This document shows positions 1 through 9,969 of a stretch of 38,594 nucleotides of DNA, in pieces (position 1 is the stretch's first letter; every line of letters starts with the position of its first letter). Below the pieces are notes generated by a model. The model did not search any database. It was not told where the DNA came from and was given only the letters and a program-made list of their open reading frames with translations. The position numbers were made by a program, and so were the translations under genes. Location: positions 1 to 38,594 of the forward strand of contig JAIRKZ010000176.1 in the NCBI GenBank assembly GCA_031259845.1, read 5' to 3'. The stretch is from Tannerellaceae bacterium (GTDB lineage: Bacteria; Bacteroidota; Bacteroidia; Bacteroidales; Tannerellaceae).

Positions 1-306
1 CCTATCGCCCGTTCGGGAAAGGTAAAGACCGGCCAACGGGTGATTATCCGCTTCAATAACTTCCCCGACCAGGAGTTCGGCATTGTGGACGGAGTGGTAA
101 ACGCTATCTCCCTCGTCCCGGCAGACAACAATTACCGGGTAGAGATAGGACTGCCGGGCGGCCTGGTCACCAACTACAACAAAACACTGCCCCTTACCCA
201 TGAAATGAAAGCCTCCGCCGAAATCGTAACCGAAGACCTCCGATTGATACAACGCTTCTTTATGCCGGTGAGAAAAGCGCTGAAAGAAGGTTTTTTATTT
301 GAATAA
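1..306 (+). CDS. HlyD-family secretion/efflux adaptor, C-terminal fragment
   Basis: The frame is open from the first base, so the gene starts outside the window. About 101 residues are visible before the TAA at 304-306. They look like the C-terminal beta-barrel and membrane-proximal part of an HlyD-type periplasmic adaptor: a KTGQRVIIRF-type strand, then EFGIVDGVV and a YRVEIGLPGGL strand. The last part, running from an acidic LRLIQRFF stretch to KALKEGFLFE, is typical of Bacteroidetes adaptors paired with peptidase-type ABC exporters. Such proteins bridge an inner-membrane transporter to a TolC-like channel. The partner transporter would lie upstream, outside the window. The family call rests on pattern recognition; the substrate cannot be told. 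Confidence 0.75.
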   Translation, partial: PIARSGKVKTGQRVIIRFNNFPDQEFGIVDGVVNAISLVPADNNYRVEIGLPGGLVTNYNKTLPLTHEMKASAEIVTEDLRLIQRFFMPVRKALKEGFLFE

Positions 307-319
307 ACCCGGAATCTAC

Positions 320-350
320 TTGTCTGATAACTTGAATTAACATACCTTTG
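320..350 (+). promoter_or_regulatory. Promoter-like site for sdhCAB
   Basis: TACCTTTG at 343-350 matches the Bacteroidetes -7 consensus TAnnTTTG. TTG at 320-322 lies 20 nt upstream and matches the -33 element. A start near 356 would give a leader of roughly 58 nt before the sdhC ATG at 414. The match is by eye against the consensus. Confidence 0.6.
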
Positions 351-413
351 TGGTATTCTTGAAGTGATAATGAAATTTATAAATGTAAGTAAATAACTTA
401 AACAGATTATCTT

Positions 414-1097
414 ATGTGGTTACTTAATTCTTCTGTCGGGAAGAAACTGATAATGAGCATATCGGGCGTCTTCCTTATTTTGTTTCTACTGTTTCACTTG
501 TCTATGAACATAGCGGCTGTATTCTCGGAAGAGGCATACAACCTGATTTGTTCTTTCTTAGGCTCCAATTGGTACGCAGTGGCCGGAACGCTGGTGTTGG
601 CGGCCGGGTTCGTTATTCACATTCTTTACTCTATTCTGTTGACCTTGCAGAATCGTAAAGCGCGTGGTAACAGCCGGTATGCGGTAAATGTCCGCCCGAA
701 AAATGTGGAATGGTCGTCACAGAACATGTTTGTGCTGGGGTTGATTGTTGTCTGCTTCCTCGTATTGCACTTTTCCCAATTCTGGTATAAGATGATGTTC
801 GCCGAATTAATTGGGCATCATACGGTAGTTTTGGGGGGAGCAACTGTTTCTACACAGGCCGGAGCTGAATTTATCAAGTATTATTTCAGCCAGCCGCTGA
901 TTGTAGCGCTTTACCTGGTATGGTATGTGGCTTTATGGTTTCACCTGACGCACGGTTTCTGGAGCGCTATCCAGACAATCGGTTGGAGTAACGCCCTTTG
1001 GCTGAAACGCTGGCAGGTTATTTCCAATATTTTCGCAACCCTCGTATGCCTGGGATTTGCATTTGTAACCATTGCGTTTTTCCTGAAGAGCCTGTAA
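414..1097 (+). CDS. sdhC: Succinate dehydrogenase / fumarate reductase cytochrome b subunit
   Basis: This is the 227-residue integral membrane subunit that anchors SdhA and SdhB, carries haem b and exchanges electrons with menaquinone. The protein has about five hydrophobic helices, beginning near residue 13 (LIMSISGVFLILFLLFHL). Histidines in or beside helices are candidate haem ligands: FHLSMN near residue 28, VIHILYS near 69, VLHFSQFW near 118, and HLTHGFW near 179. This is the SdhC/FrdC b558-type family of Bacteroidetes and epsilonproteobacteria, in which one protein does the work of SdhC plus SdhD, so the absence of an sdhD is expected. It is first in an operon with sdhA (51 bp gap) and sdhB. 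In anaerobic Bacteroidales the complex mainly works as a fumarate reductase. Confidence 0.93.
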   Translation: MWLLNSSVGKKLIMSISGVFLILFLLFHLSMNIAAVFSEEAYNLICSFLGSNWYAVAGTLVLAAGFVIHILYSILLTLQNRKARGNSRYAVNVRPKNVEWSSQNMFVLGLIVVCFLVLHFSQFWYKMMFAELIGHHTVVLGGATVSTQAGAEFIKYYFSQPLIVALYLVWYVALWFHLTHGFWSAIQTIGWSNALWLKRWQVISNIFATLVCLGFAFVTIAFFLKSL

Positions 1098-1148
1098 TGG
1101 CATATATAAACAGTAATTATAGGTGTAATCTTATAGAATATAAATAGT

Positions 1149-3089
1149 ATGACTCAGATAAATTCAAAAATCCCACAAGGCCCTTTGGCTGAAAAGTGGA
1201 CCAATTATAAAGCGCATCAGAAATTAGTGAATCCCGCTAACAAACGCCGGTTGGATATTATTGTCGTAGGAACCGGCTTGGCCGGCGCTTCCGCCGCCGC
1301 ATCACTTGCCGAAATGGGATTCAATGTATTAAACTTCTGTATACAGGATTCTCCCCGCCGGGCGCACTCTATTGCCGCGCAGGGAGGTATCAATGCCGCT
1401 AAAAACTACCAGAATGATGGCGACTCTGTTTACCGCCTGTTCTATGACACCATAAAAGGAGGAGACTATCGCGCCCGCGAAGCAAACGTTTATCGTTTGG
1501 CCGAAGTATCCAATTCAATTATCGACCAATGCGTTGCACAGGGCGTCCCTTTTGCCCGCGAATATGGCGGTTTGCTCGACAACCGTTCTTTCGGCGGCGC
1601 ACAGGTATCCCGTACTTTCTATGCCCGCGGGCAAACCGGGCAACAATTATTGCTGGGCGCTTATTCTGCCTTGAGCCGCCAGATTGGTTTGAACAAGGTG
1701 AAGATGTATACCCGCCATGAGATGGTAGATGTGGTTAAGATAGATGGGCGCGCTCGCGGCATTATCGCACAGAACCTGATAACCGGCAAATTGGAACGTT
1801 TTTCCGCTCATGCCGTAGTGCTTGCCACAGGCGGTTATGTGAATACGTTCTTCCTTTCTACCAATGCGATGGCCTCGAACGTCTCTGCCTCATGGCAATG
1901 CTATAAAAAAGGCGCTTATTTTGCAAACCCCTGTATGGTTCAGATTCACCCCACTTGTATTCCGGTACATGGCGAATTTCAATCTAAACTGACCCTGATG
2001 TCGGAATCGCTTCGTAACGATGGCCGTATCTGGGTGCCGAAGAAAAAAGAAGACGCCGAAGCGATCCGTGCAGGTAAATTGAAACCGACACAAATCAAGG
2101 AAGAAGACCGCGACTACTACCTGGAACGCCGTTATCCGGCCTTCGGCAATTTGGTTCCGCGCGACGTGGCCTCCCGCGCCGCCAAAGAACGTTGCGACGC
2201 CGGTTTCGGCGTAGGAGCCGGACAGGCTGTGTATCTCGACTTTGCCGAAGCAATCAACCGTTTAGGCAAGAATGTAGTAGAAGCGCGTTATGGAAACTTA
2301 TTCCAGATGTATGAAAAGATTGTAGACGACAACCCGTACGAAACGCCTATGATGATTTATCCTGCTCTTCATTATTCAATGGGCGGGCTGTGGGTTGATT
2401 ATGAATTGATGACGTCTGTTCCCGGTTTATTCGCTATTGGCGAAGCCAACTTCTCCGACCATGGCGCAAACCGTTTGGGGGCTTCCGCTCTGATGCAGGG
2501 ATTGGCCGACGGTTATTTCGTATTGCCTTACACGATTCAGAATTACCTGGCCGACCAGATACAGGTGCCACGTTTCAGTACGGATTTGCCTGAATTTGGA
2601 GAAGCCGAAAAACAGGTTAAAGAACGTATTGACCGTTTGATGAGTGTCCGGGGTAAACGCTCTGTTGACAGTATACACAAAGAATTAGGGCATATCATGT
2701 GGGACCATGTGGGTATGGCCCGTAATGCCGAAGGATTGAAAGAAGCGATTGAAATGCTTAAAAAGCTGAAAAAAGAGTTCTGGAGCAACGTACGTATTCC
2801 CGGTAAAGCAGGAGACTTAAATGTAGAGCTTGGAAAAGCGTTGCGCCTGGCCGATTTCCTTGAAATAGGCGAATTGATGGCGCACGATGCGTATGACCGC
2901 GCCGAATCTTGCGGCGGGCATTTCCGCGAAGAGTACCAAACGCCCGACGGAGAAGCGCTTCGCCGCGACGATCAATACTCGTACGTTTCCTGCTGGGAAT
3001 ACCAGGGAGAGGACAAAGAACCGGTAATGAATAAAGAACCGCTTGATTATGAATTCATAGTTCGTCAACAAAGAAATTACAAAAACTAA
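1149..3089 (+). CDS. sdhA: Succinate dehydrogenase / fumarate reductase flavoprotein subunit
   Basis: This is the 646-residue catalytic subunit that interconverts succinate and fumarate at a covalently bound FAD. An N-terminal dinucleotide-binding loop ([13 protein letters not shown], residues 39-51) is followed by the flavinylation motif [10 protein letters not shown], with His73 the likely FAD attachment site. The capping domain and the substrate-site motif [11 protein letters not shown] lie mid-protein. The FAD-binding closing motif [19 protein letters not shown] comes near residue 430. Length is normal for the Bacteroidetes SdhA/FrdA family. The gene sits between sdhC and sdhB; sdhB follows after only 6 bp, which indicates co-transcription. 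Together they feed electrons between the menaquinone pool and fumarate/succinate, central to succinate production in this group. Confidence 0.96.
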   Translation: MTQINSKIPQGPLAEKWTNYKAHQKLVNPANKRRLDIIVVGTGLAGASAAASLAEMGFNVLNFCIQDSPRRAHSIAAQGGINAAKNYQNDGDSVYRLFYDTIKGGDYRAREANVYRLAEVSNSIIDQCVAQGVPFAREYGGLLDNRSFGGAQVSRTFYARGQTGQQLLLGAYSALSRQIGLNKVKMYTRHEMVDVVKIDGRARGIIAQNLITGKLERFSAHAVVLATGGYVNTFFLSTNAMASNVSASWQCYKKGAYFANPCMVQIHPTCIPVHGEFQSKLTLMSESLRNDGRIWVPKKKEDAEAIRAGKLKPTQIKEEDRDYYLERRYPAFGNLVPRDVASRAAKERCDAGFGVGAGQAVYLDFAEAINRLGKNVVEARYGNLFQMYEKIVDDNPYETPMMIYPALHYSMGGLWVDYELMTSVPGLFAIGEANFSDHGANRLGASALMQGLADGYFVLPYTIQNYLADQIQVPRFSTDLPEFGEAEKQVKERIDRLMSVRGKRSVDSIHKELGHIMWDHVGMARNAEGLKEAIEMLKKLKKEFWSNVRIPGKAGDLNVELGKALRLADFLEIGELMAHDAYDRAESCGGHFREEYQTPDGEALRRDDQYSYVSCWEYQGEDKEPVMNKEPLDYEFIVRQQRNYKN

Positions 3090-3095
3090 ACAACA

Positions 3096-3851
3096 ATGGA
3101 TAAAAATATAAATATCACGCTGAAAGTTTGGCGTCAGAAAGGCCCGAAAGAAAAAGGAGCTTTCGAGACTTATCAACTGAAAGACGTTTCGCAAGGCAGT
3201 TCTTTCCTCGAAATGCTGGATATTCTGAATGAAACGTTGGTTAATGAAGGCAAAGAACCGGTTGTATTCGACCACGATTGCCGTGAAGGTATTTGCGGTA
3301 TGTGCTCGCTTTATATCGACGGGCATCCGCACGGGCCGGATACAAGTGTTACGACTTGCCAGTTACACATGCGCAAGTTCAATGATGGAGCTACGATCAC
3401 GATTGAACCTTGGCGTTCGGCAGGCTTCCCGGTTATCCGCGACCTGATGGTAGATCGTTATGCATACGATAAAATTATTCAGGCCGGAGGATTCGTCTCT
3501 GTTAATACAGGAGGCGTACCGGACGCCAATGCCATACCTGTTCCTAAGAAAGACGCAGACCTTGCGATGGACGCAGCGGCCTGTATCGGCTGCGGCGCTT
3601 GTGCGGCAGCTTGTAAGAACGGTTCGGCTATGTTGTTCGTATCGGCCAAAGTCAGTCAGTTGGCTTTATTGCCGCAAGGCAGGATAGAAGCTGCCCGCCG
3701 TGCAAAAGCCATGATAGCGAAGATGGATGAACTGGGGTTTGGCAATTGTACGAATACCCGCGCCTGTGAAGCAGAATGCCCGAAAGATATTTCGATATCA
3801 AATATAGCCCGCCTGAATCGTGAATTTATAAAGGCTAAATTGAAAGATTAA
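3096..3851 (+). CDS. sdhB: Succinate dehydrogenase / fumarate reductase iron-sulfur subunit
   Basis: This 251-residue protein carries the electron-transfer chain between the flavin and the membrane anchor. The ligands for all three clusters are visible. The [2Fe-2S] site is formed by Cys62, Cys67, Cys70 and Cys88 (CREGICGMC, then TTCQ). The [11 protein letters not shown] group has Cys163, Cys166, Cys169 and Cys173, giving the [4Fe-4S] ligands and one of the next cluster. Cys218, Cys224 and Cys228 ([12 protein letters not shown]) complete the C-terminal clusters. The N-terminal ferredoxin-like domain spans about residues 1-110 and the alpha-helical ferredoxin domain the remainder. It is the last gene of sdhCAB and is followed within 30 bp by a strong hairpin terminator. 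Confidence 0.96.
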   Translation: MDKNINITLKVWRQKGPKEKGAFETYQLKDVSQGSSFLEMLDILNETLVNEGKEPVVFDHDCREGICGMCSLYIDGHPHGPDTSVTTCQLHMRKFNDGATITIEPWRSAGFPVIRDLMVDRYAYDKIIQAGGFVSVNTGGVPDANAIPVPKKDADLAMDAAACIGCGACAAACKNGSAMLFVSAKVSQLALLPQGRIEAARRAKAMIAKMDELGFGNCTNTRACEAECPKDISISNIARLNREFIKAKLKD

Positions 3852-3878
3852 TCAAACACAGGGACGTCATGAAATATG

Positions 3879-3915
3879 AAAAAACTCCTCCACTATATTC
3901 CGGGGGAGTTTTTTT
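3879..3915 (+). terminator. Rho-independent terminator after sdhB
   Basis: A-rich AAAAAACTCC pairs with GGAGTTTTTT around a loop containing CACTATATTCC, and the 3' arm runs straight into a T tract (3909-3915). It lies about 30 bp after the sdhB stop and separates the sdh operon from the LiaF-like gene. The A/T-symmetric stem could also work on the other strand. Confidence 0.85.
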
Positions 3916-3970
3916 GTCGATAATAATCCGTTATTTGTCGGCGCTTATTGTCTAACAGGCGTTTTTTTAG

Positions 3971-4000
3971 TTGTCATGTTTATGGAAGAAGATACATTTG
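3971..4000 (+). promoter_or_regulatory. Promoter-like site for the LiaF-LytTR(-RND) unit
   Basis: TACATTTG at 3993-4000 matches the Bacteroidetes -7 element. TTG at 3971-3973 matches the -33 element with a 19-nt spacer. It lies just upstream of the ATG at 4027 and downstream of the sdh terminator, so it is the natural start of the following transcription unit. Confidence 0.6.
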
Positions 4001-4026
4001 CGTTATAAATTAAAAAATTAAAACTA

Positions 4027-4779
4027 ATGATTATCCGTAAACTATCGCATCCACATTGGCACCGGACAGTTAATACAATTGTTGCGGCGTTAATTTTTAT
4101 TGTAGCAGGCAGTATGTTGCTTGGGCGGAATTTGGATTTGGTTCCCGATTATGTTTTTCGCATTGTTGTATCCTGGCAAATGTTGTTGATTGTATTTGGA
4201 CTGTCGTCGCTTATAAAACGAAACCTGACAGCCGGATTTATATTCCTGGCAGTCGGGACTTTTTTCCTGATACCGGCTATAACAGGCGTGGAAGAGGAAT
4301 GGTTTCGTACGTACTGGCCGGTTATCTTTATTATAACAGGTATTGTATTATTGTTTAAACGGCGGAACTTTAAGCATCATCATGAGGGAGGATGGAAATG
4401 GGATGGGTGTGAACATGCGACTTCGGAAGAACTCTCTTCTGAAGATGGATTTGTAAAAGCGAACGTAAGTTTCGGAGCGGCCAAATATATTGTTCTCGAC
4501 CCAGTGTTCAAAGGGGCCGACCTTGATGTGTCTTTCGGGTCTGTTTCCCTTGATTTACGAAAGACGTCTCTGGAAAAACCCCAAACGCATATTGACATTG
4601 ATTGCTCCTTCGGAGGAGTAGAACTTTTTATTCCTGCCCATTGGAATGTGCAGGTAGAGACAGACTCTACTTTAAGCGGATGGGAAGACAAGCGCCATAT
4701 TTCGCAGGCAGTTGAGTATGAACATAAGTTAATAATAAAAGGCGATTTAACGTTTAGTGGAATTGAGATAAAGAATTAA
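4027..4779 (+). CDS. LiaF-like membrane protein (cell-envelope response type)
   Basis: The 250-residue protein has four N-terminal membrane helices (about residues 16-37, 44-67, 72-89 and 98-114). A short His-rich cytoplasmic linker (FKHHHEGG) follows. The C-terminal half is rich in beta strands with repeated SFG motifs (ANVSFGAAKYI, LDVSFGSVSLDL, CSFGGVELFIP) ending in LTFSGIEIKN. This is the LiaF C-terminal/DUF2154-like fold. In Firmicutes LiaF inhibits the LiaRS envelope-stress system. In Bacteroidetes such proteins commonly precede LytTR regulators, as here, where the next ATG is 2 bp downstream. I infer a sensory or modulatory role for that regulator. The target and signal are unknown. 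Confidence 0.75.
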   Translation: MIIRKLSHPHWHRTVNTIVAALIFIVAGSMLLGRNLDLVPDYVFRIVVSWQMLLIVFGLSSLIKRNLTAGFIFLAVGTFFLIPAITGVEEEWFRTYWPVIFIITGIVLLFKRRNFKHHHEGGWKWDGCEHATSEELSSEDGFVKANVSFGAAKYIVLDPVFKGADLDVSFGSVSLDLRKTSLEKPQTHIDIDCSFGGVELFIPAHWNVQVETDSTLSGWEDKRHISQAVEYEHKLIIKGDLTFSGIEIKN

Positions 4780-4781
4780 TT

Positions 4782-5582
4782 ATGCCGGAACATCCGTTTA
4801 CAGAATCACCCGCCAGTAAATTAACAGGCAGTCTGCTAATCCTGTTAGTTATGTTTGCTCAATGGGTATTGCTGATCATGTATACCGGTGTTTTACCTGC
4901 CTACGCCCTGATTGACAGTATGCTTTCTACAGGATTGCTGGCGGTTGCCGGTTATGCTGCCTGGTATTTGATTTTCTTTGTAAACGTATGGCAGGTGCAA
5001 ATCATTATAGCGTTGTTTGTGCAAGCCATTTGTTTGGGGGTATGTTATTCCATCCTTTCTTTATCGGATTTAATGGGGCAGCCTGTTTTTCTGAGAAGCC
5101 TTCCGCTACGTTTCCTTTTTGGTTTTTTATGTTGGATCATTCTTTTACAATGGTACTGGATGATACAAAAAAAGCGGAAAGAACAAGAGATGCAAGAGAA
5201 ACAACCGGAAGAACAGGAAACAAACAATGACAACAAGCCTGTAGAATCCGGTGAAACAATCGATAAAATATCGGTAAAAGACGGAGGGCGTATCCATATT
5301 ATAAAATTAAATGACCTTCTTTGTATTCAGGCTTGTGGAGATTATGTAACTTTGTTCACTCCTTCCGGGCAATTTATAAAAGAGCAAACAATGAAGCACT
5401 TTGAGAAACATCTGCCTCCGGATTTTGTCCGTATTCATCGCTCTTCTATTGTGAACACAAATTATATTATGAGAGTAGAGTTGTATGGGAAGGAGAGCTA
5501 CCATATACGGTTAAAGAATGGCACGACCCTGAGAGCAAGCGGGTCTGGATATAAATTATTAAAAGAAAGATTAAACCTGTGA
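4782..5582 (+). CDS. Membrane-anchored LytTR-family DNA-binding regulator
   Basis: The protein has 266 residues. The first ~130 contain four hydrophobic helices (about residues 14-38, 44-66, 68-93 and 108-127). A charged linker rich in Lys, Glu and Gln follows, and then a LytTR DNA-binding domain from about residue 165 to the end. Recognisable LytTR elements are the IHIIKLNDLLCIQACGDYV strand, the FVRIHRSSIVN segment and the C-terminal LRASGSGYKLLKERL. There is no receiver and no histidine kinase domain, so it is a one-component regulator whose DNA-binding domain is tethered to the inner membrane. It starts 2 bp after the LiaF-like gene and ends 53 bp before the RND adaptor. Control of the efflux genes is an inference from position. 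Confidence 0.85.
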   Translation: MPEHPFTESPASKLTGSLLILLVMFAQWVLLIMYTGVLPAYALIDSMLSTGLLAVAGYAAWYLIFFVNVWQVQIIIALFVQAICLGVCYSILSLSDLMGQPVFLRSLPLRFLFGFLCWIILLQWYWMIQKKRKEQEMQEKQPEEQETNNDNKPVESGETIDKISVKDGGRIHIIKLNDLLCIQACGDYVTLFTPSGQFIKEQTMKHFEKHLPPDFVRIHRSSIVNTNYIMRVELYGKESYHIRLKNGTTLRASGSGYKLLKERLNL

Positions 5583-5635
5583 AGGGTTTTTTTGTGAGTA
5601 AAAGCAAATGGAAAACAGTATAATTTAGTATAGGT

Positions 5636-6757
5636 ATGAATGTGAATGTGATGAAAATGTTTTGGGGAACAGCAGTTCTCCTTTTATTGGCAGGTTGCGG
5701 AAAGAAAACAGAAGTCCCGAACCGCAACGCTACTACTGCCCTCCCTGAATATCCGGCGATGGTAGTGGATATACAAAATGCCGTATTAGAATCTGTTTAT
5801 CCGGCGACTGTCCGCGGTAAAGAAGATATCGAAATCCGCCCGCGTATAGATGGGTTTATTGATGCTATTTATATAGACGAAGGTTCGGCGGTAAGAAAAG
5901 GCCAGTCTTTATTTAAGATTAATTCTCCACAGGCCGAGCAGGCGCTTACCACGGCCAAAGCGGCCGTTAACAGCGCCGAAGCGCAGGTAAATACAGCCAG
6001 ATTAAATGTAGACAGGATAAAACCCTTAGCCGATAAGGGGATTGTCAGCCAGGTACAACTGGAAACATATCAGAATGCTTATACCTCGGCTTTGGCAACG
6101 AAAGAACAGGCGGAAGCTTCTCTTGTAAATGCACAAGCTACCTTGAGCTGGACAAACGTAACAAGCCCGGTAGATGGCGTAGTAGGGACAATCCCGTATC
6201 GCCAGGGCAGTTTGGTGAATAATCAAAACGTATTGACTACGGTGGCTAATACAAGTAACGTCTTTGCTTATTTTTCGCTGAATGAAAAGGCTTTGTCCGA
6301 GTTCTTAAATACCCTGGAAGGAAGCACGCAAGCTGAAAAGATAAAGAAGGCGCCTGAAGTAACCCTGATATTAGCCGATGGAACCGCCTATCCGGAAAAA
6401 GGAAAGATAGAAACAATTACCGGGACAATAAACGTAACAACCGGAACGGCTAATTTCCGCGCTGAATTTCCCAACAAACAGGGAATATTACGAAGCGGCA
6501 CCAGTGGGAAAATAAGAATCCCCCGTACATTAGATAATATCATCTTAATACCACAGAAAGCAACATTTGCCCAACAGGATAAGGTGTTGGTGTATAAAGT
6601 GCAAGGCGATTCTGTTATGCAAAAGACGATTTCAGTGATACCGCTCCCCGACGGGAAACGCTATGCCGTGACGGATGGTTTGAACCGTGGAGACAGAATC
6701 GTGACGGATGGCGTGGCTACGCTAACCCAGGGGAAAAAGATTAAAGTGAATGAATAG
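5636..6757 (+). CDS. RND efflux periplasmic adaptor (AcrA/MexA family) lipoprotein
   Basis: This 373-residue membrane-fusion protein links the inner-membrane RND pump to the outer-membrane channel. A lipoprotein signal ends in LLAGC (lipidated Cys21). The biotinyl-lipoyl half-motifs flank a helical hairpin (about residues 100-150, with alternating Ala-rich heptads), followed by beta-barrel and membrane-proximal domains ending in DGVATLTQGKKIKVNE. Length and layout are normal for AcrA. It starts a tight efflux cluster: 30 bp to the permease, then 8 bp to the outer-membrane factor. The 53-bp gap from the LytTR gene holds no obvious terminator, so read-through is possible. Substrate range cannot be inferred. 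Confidence 0.92.
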   Translation: MNVNVMKMFWGTAVLLLLAGCGKKTEVPNRNATTALPEYPAMVVDIQNAVLESVYPATVRGKEDIEIRPRIDGFIDAIYIDEGSAVRKGQSLFKINSPQAEQALTTAKAAVNSAEAQVNTARLNVDRIKPLADKGIVSQVQLETYQNAYTSALATKEQAEASLVNAQATLSWTNVTSPVDGVVGTIPYRQGSLVNNQNVLTTVANTSNVFAYFSLNEKALSEFLNTLEGSTQAEKIKKAPEVTLILADGTAYPEKGKIETITGTINVTTGTANFRAEFPNKQGILRSGTSGKIRIPRTLDNIILIPQKATFAQQDKVLVYKVQGDSVMQKTISVIPLPDGKRYAVTDGLNRGDRIVTDGVATLTQGKKIKVNE

Positions 6758-6787
6758 ACACAGGTATAAGCTTAAAACAAAAATGCA

Positions 6788-9700
6788 ATGTTAAAGACTT
6801 TTATAGAAAGGCCTGTATTATCTACCGTCATCTCAATTCTTATTGTGGTTTTGGGGGTAATAGGCCTGGTATTGCTCCCGGTTGAACAATATCCGAATAT
6901 AGCGCCTCCCACGGTACACGTATCCGCCAATTATCCGGGAGCAAATGCCGATGTGGTGATGAGTAGCGTGGTTATTCCGCTGGAAGAGGCGATTAATGGA
7001 GTGGAGGGCATGACGTATATGACTTCTTCGGCGTCTAATAACGGAATGGCAAGTGTTACGGTTTACTTCGAACAGGGAATAAACCCTGATATTGCCTCGG
7101 TAAACGTCCAGAATTTAGTGGCGCGGGCCACCTCCCTGCTTCCGCAGGAAGTAGTACAGATAGGGGTAACGGTGCGAAAACAACAAAGCAGTACGATTCT
7201 GATGATTTCGCTTTCGTCTGACAACCCGGATTACAACCGGACGTTTATCCAGAATTATGCAAACATCAATATCCTCCCACAGATTAAACGCGTAAAGGGG
7301 GTAGGCGACGCCAATGTGTTCGGCGCGCAAGACTACTCCATGCGTATATGGTTTAAGCCGGATGTGATGGCGTCTTACAAAATCAGCCCTTCGGAAGCGC
7401 TTTCGGCTTTGCAGGAACAAAATATTGACGCCGCTCCCGGCGAATTAGGACAGAATAGCGACCTCACATTTCAATATACATTAAAGTATACCGGCCGTTT
7501 GAAATCGGCGGAAGAATTTGAAAATGTGATTATCCGTTCACAAAACGGGCAAATACTTCGCGTTAAAGATGTAGCGAACGTAGAACTCGGCGCCTTGAAC
7601 TATACGGTTTTATCACGCTTGAACGGAAAGCAATCGGTGGCTATCGGTATTAACCAGACGGCCGGTTCCAATGCACAGGAAGTAATTAACAATATTAAAG
7701 CGGAGCTGGCCAAAGCTGAAGAAATTATGCCTCCCGGACTGAAGATCAACTATATCATGGATGCTAATGAGTTTCTGAGCGCTTCTGTTAATAAGGTAAT
7801 TACCACGTTGCTGGAGGCGTTTCTTCTGGTGTTTCTCGTCGTATTTATTTTCCTCCAGGATTTCCGGTCTACGCTTATACCGGCGATTGCCGTGCCGGTT
7901 GCCATTATCGGAACATTCTTCTTCCTGGAGTTGTTCGGGTTCTCTGTTAATTTATTGACATTATTCGCCCTTGTGCTGGCGATTGGGATTGTGGTAGACG
8001 ACGCTATTGTGGTGGTTGAAGCTGTCCACGCCCAGTTGGACAAAGGCGTAAAAGACGCTAAGGAAGCCACCCTGACAGCGATGAAAGAGATTGCGCCGGC
8101 CATTGTATCTATTACGTTAGTTATGTCTGCCGTATTTATTCCGGTAAGTTTTATCGGGGGCACATCCGGCGTGTTTTATAAACAGTTCGGGTTGACATTA
8201 GCCATTTCTATTATGATTTCAGCCGTCAATGCCCTAACGTTAAGTCCGGCGCTTTGCGCGTTGTTCCTCAAATCGAAAGAAGAGCATGAAAAGAGAGGAA
8301 AGAAGAAAGCGCTTCAGAAATTCTACGACTTGTTTAACAAGGCATTCAAAGTAACCACTGAAAAATATAAATCTACGCTTCATTTCCTGGGAAAGAGAGG
8401 GCATCGCTGGATTACGGTTGCCATAATAGCCGTAACGTCGGTTATTCTGTTCGGATTGATGCGTATGATACCTTCCGGCTTTGTCCCGCAGGAAGACAGC
8501 GGCGGCGCAATGGGGATGATCACGCTTCCTCCGGGCGCCTCTTTGGCGCGGACGGATTCGTTGGTGCAGCAGGTAATCAAGCTGGGGAATGAGATTCCGA
8601 ATGTAACCTTTATACAGGACATTACCGGCGTAAACTTCATGAGCGGCCTCGGAAGTTCGTATGCTACGGTTATGATAAAGATGGACCCGTGGCACAAACG
8701 CAAGATTACCACCAATGAAGTGGCTGCTATCATGAAGCAGAAAACAGACTCCATAAAAGAGGCTACTTTTATTTTTATGGGAACGCCTACTTTACAGGGA
8801 TTCGGGCTTAGCAACGGGGTGGAAATACAGATGCAAGACCGCACCGGCGGCGATATAAATACATTCTTCGGCATCACCAACCAATTCTTGGACAACATGC
8901 GCGCGCGCGACGAGGTAATGATGGCGATGACGACTTTTAACCCCAACTTCCCGCAAAAAGTACTGGAAGCGGATATACCTAAGATAAAAGACGCCGGGTT
9001 GACGCTCGGGCAGGTGATGGGCGTATTGCAGGCATACGTGGGCAGTATGTATATTTCAAACTTCAACCTGTACGGGAAGCAATACCGTGTAATGGCGCAG
9101 GCCGCTCCCGAATATCGTTCCAAACCGGAAGACCTGGACAGGTATTATATCCGTACCTCTTCGGGCGAGATGTCTCCGATAACCGAGTTTCTTACCATAA
9201 AAGATGCTACCGGCCCACAAATGCTGAACCGTTTCAATATGTATACATCCATGAGCGTAACGATTATCCCCAACTTCCTGGGCGGTTATAGCAATGGCGA
9301 TGTGCTGAATGCGGTAGAAGAGGTCGGCAGCCAGGTGTTGCCTGCCGGATACGGATACGATTTCTCCGGTATGACGCGCGAAGAAGTGAAGAGCGGGGGG
9401 CAGACCTACTTGATCTTTGCACTCTGCCTTATCTTCGTGTATTTATTGTTGTGCGCCCTGTATGAAAGCTATATACTTCCGTTGGCCGTAATCTTTTCCC
9501 TGCCGATAGGTTTGTCGGGGGTATTCATCTTTATTTTTATCGGTCTGTCAATGGGTACGGGAATCGTAAATAATATTTACGTACAGATATCGCTTATCAT
9601 GTTGATTGGGTTGCTGGCAAAAAATGCCATCCTGATTGTAGAATATGCCATTCAGCGGCGGCAGCAGGGGATGAGCATTATTGAGGCTGCCGTGAACGGG

Positions 9701-9961
9701 GCCGTTGCCCGTCTGCGCCCTATTTTAATGACGTCGTTTGCTTTTATCTTCGGCATATTGCCCCTTGCCGTTGCTACGGGCGCCGGGGCAATCGGGAACA
9801 GGTCCATTGGTATCAGCGCCATTGGCGGCATGCTTATTGGTACGATAATCGGGATATTGGTGATTCCGTCACTCTATATTATCTTCCAGACACTGCAAGA
9901 TAAGTTTAGCAAGTCCGGTTTGATTAATACGAATGACGAACTGATAAAAAGTAAAAAATAA
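6788..9961 (+). CDS. RND efflux permease (AcrB/MexB, HAE1 family)
   Basis: This 1057-residue inner-membrane proton/drug antiporter has the N-terminal signature MLKTFIERPVLSTVISI and twelve predicted helices in two halves, each with a large periplasmic loop. Helix 4 carries the proton-relay Asp pair in AIGIVVDDAIVVVEA, near residues 404-405. The second-half motif GLLAKNAILIVEYA lies near residue 945. Length fits the hydrophobe/amphiphile efflux (HAE1) type rather than the heavy-metal (CusA) type, which normally has extra charged residues in helix 4. It would form a trimer with the adaptor and outer-membrane factor encoded on either side. There are no frameshifts, and all key residues appear present. 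Confidence 0.95.
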   Translation: MLKTFIERPVLSTVISILIVVLGVIGLVLLPVEQYPNIAPPTVHVSANYPGANADVVMSSVVIPLEEAINGVEGMTYMTSSASNNGMASVTVYFEQGINPDIASVNVQNLVARATSLLPQEVVQIGVTVRKQQSSTILMISLSSDNPDYNRTFIQNYANINILPQIKRVKGVGDANVFGAQDYSMRIWFKPDVMASYKISPSEALSALQEQNIDAAPGELGQNSDLTFQYTLKYTGRLKSAEEFENVIIRSQNGQILRVKDVANVELGALNYTVLSRLNGKQSVAIGINQTAGSNAQEVINNIKAELAKAEEIMPPGLKINYIMDANEFLSASVNKVITTLLEAFLLVFLVVFIFLQDFRSTLIPAIAVPVAIIGTFFFLELFGFSVNLLTLFALVLAIGIVVDDAIVVVEAVHAQLDKGVKDAKEATLTAMKEIAPAIVSITLVMSAVFIPVSFIGGTSGVFYKQFGLTLAISIMISAVNALTLSPALCALFLKSKEEHEKRGKKKALQKFYDLFNKAFKVTTEKYKSTLHFLGKRGHRWITVAIIAVTSVILFGLMRMIPSGFVPQEDSGGAMGMITLPPGASLARTDSLVQQVIKLGNEIPNVTFIQDITGVNFMSGLGSSYATVMIKMDPWHKRKITTNEVAAIMKQKTDSIKEATFIFMGTPTLQGFGLSNGVEIQMQDRTGGDINTFFGITNQFLDNMRARDEVMMAMTTFNPNFPQKVLEADIPKIKDAGLTLGQVMGVLQAYVGSMYISNFNLYGKQYRVMAQAAPEYRSKPEDLDRYYIRTSSGEMSPITEFLTIKDATGPQMLNRFNMYTSMSVTIIPNFLGGYSNGDVLNAVEEVGSQVLPAGYGYDFSGMTREEVKSGGQTYLIFALCLIFVYLLLCALYESYILPLAVIFSLPIGLSGVFIFIFIGLSMGTGIVNNIYVQISLIMLIGLLAKNAILIVEYAIQRRQQGMSIIEAAVNGAVARLRPILMTSFAFIFGILPLAVATGAGAIGNRSIGISAIGGMLIGTIIGILVIPSLYIIFQTLQDKFSKSGLINTNDELIKSKK

Positions 9962-9969
9962 AGAGCGTT

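Noticed and set aside
8380-9123. Long open frame antisense to the RND permease
   Set aside because: It lies wholly within an intact, clearly recognised gene and has no recognisable domain; its length reflects the composition of the opposite strand.
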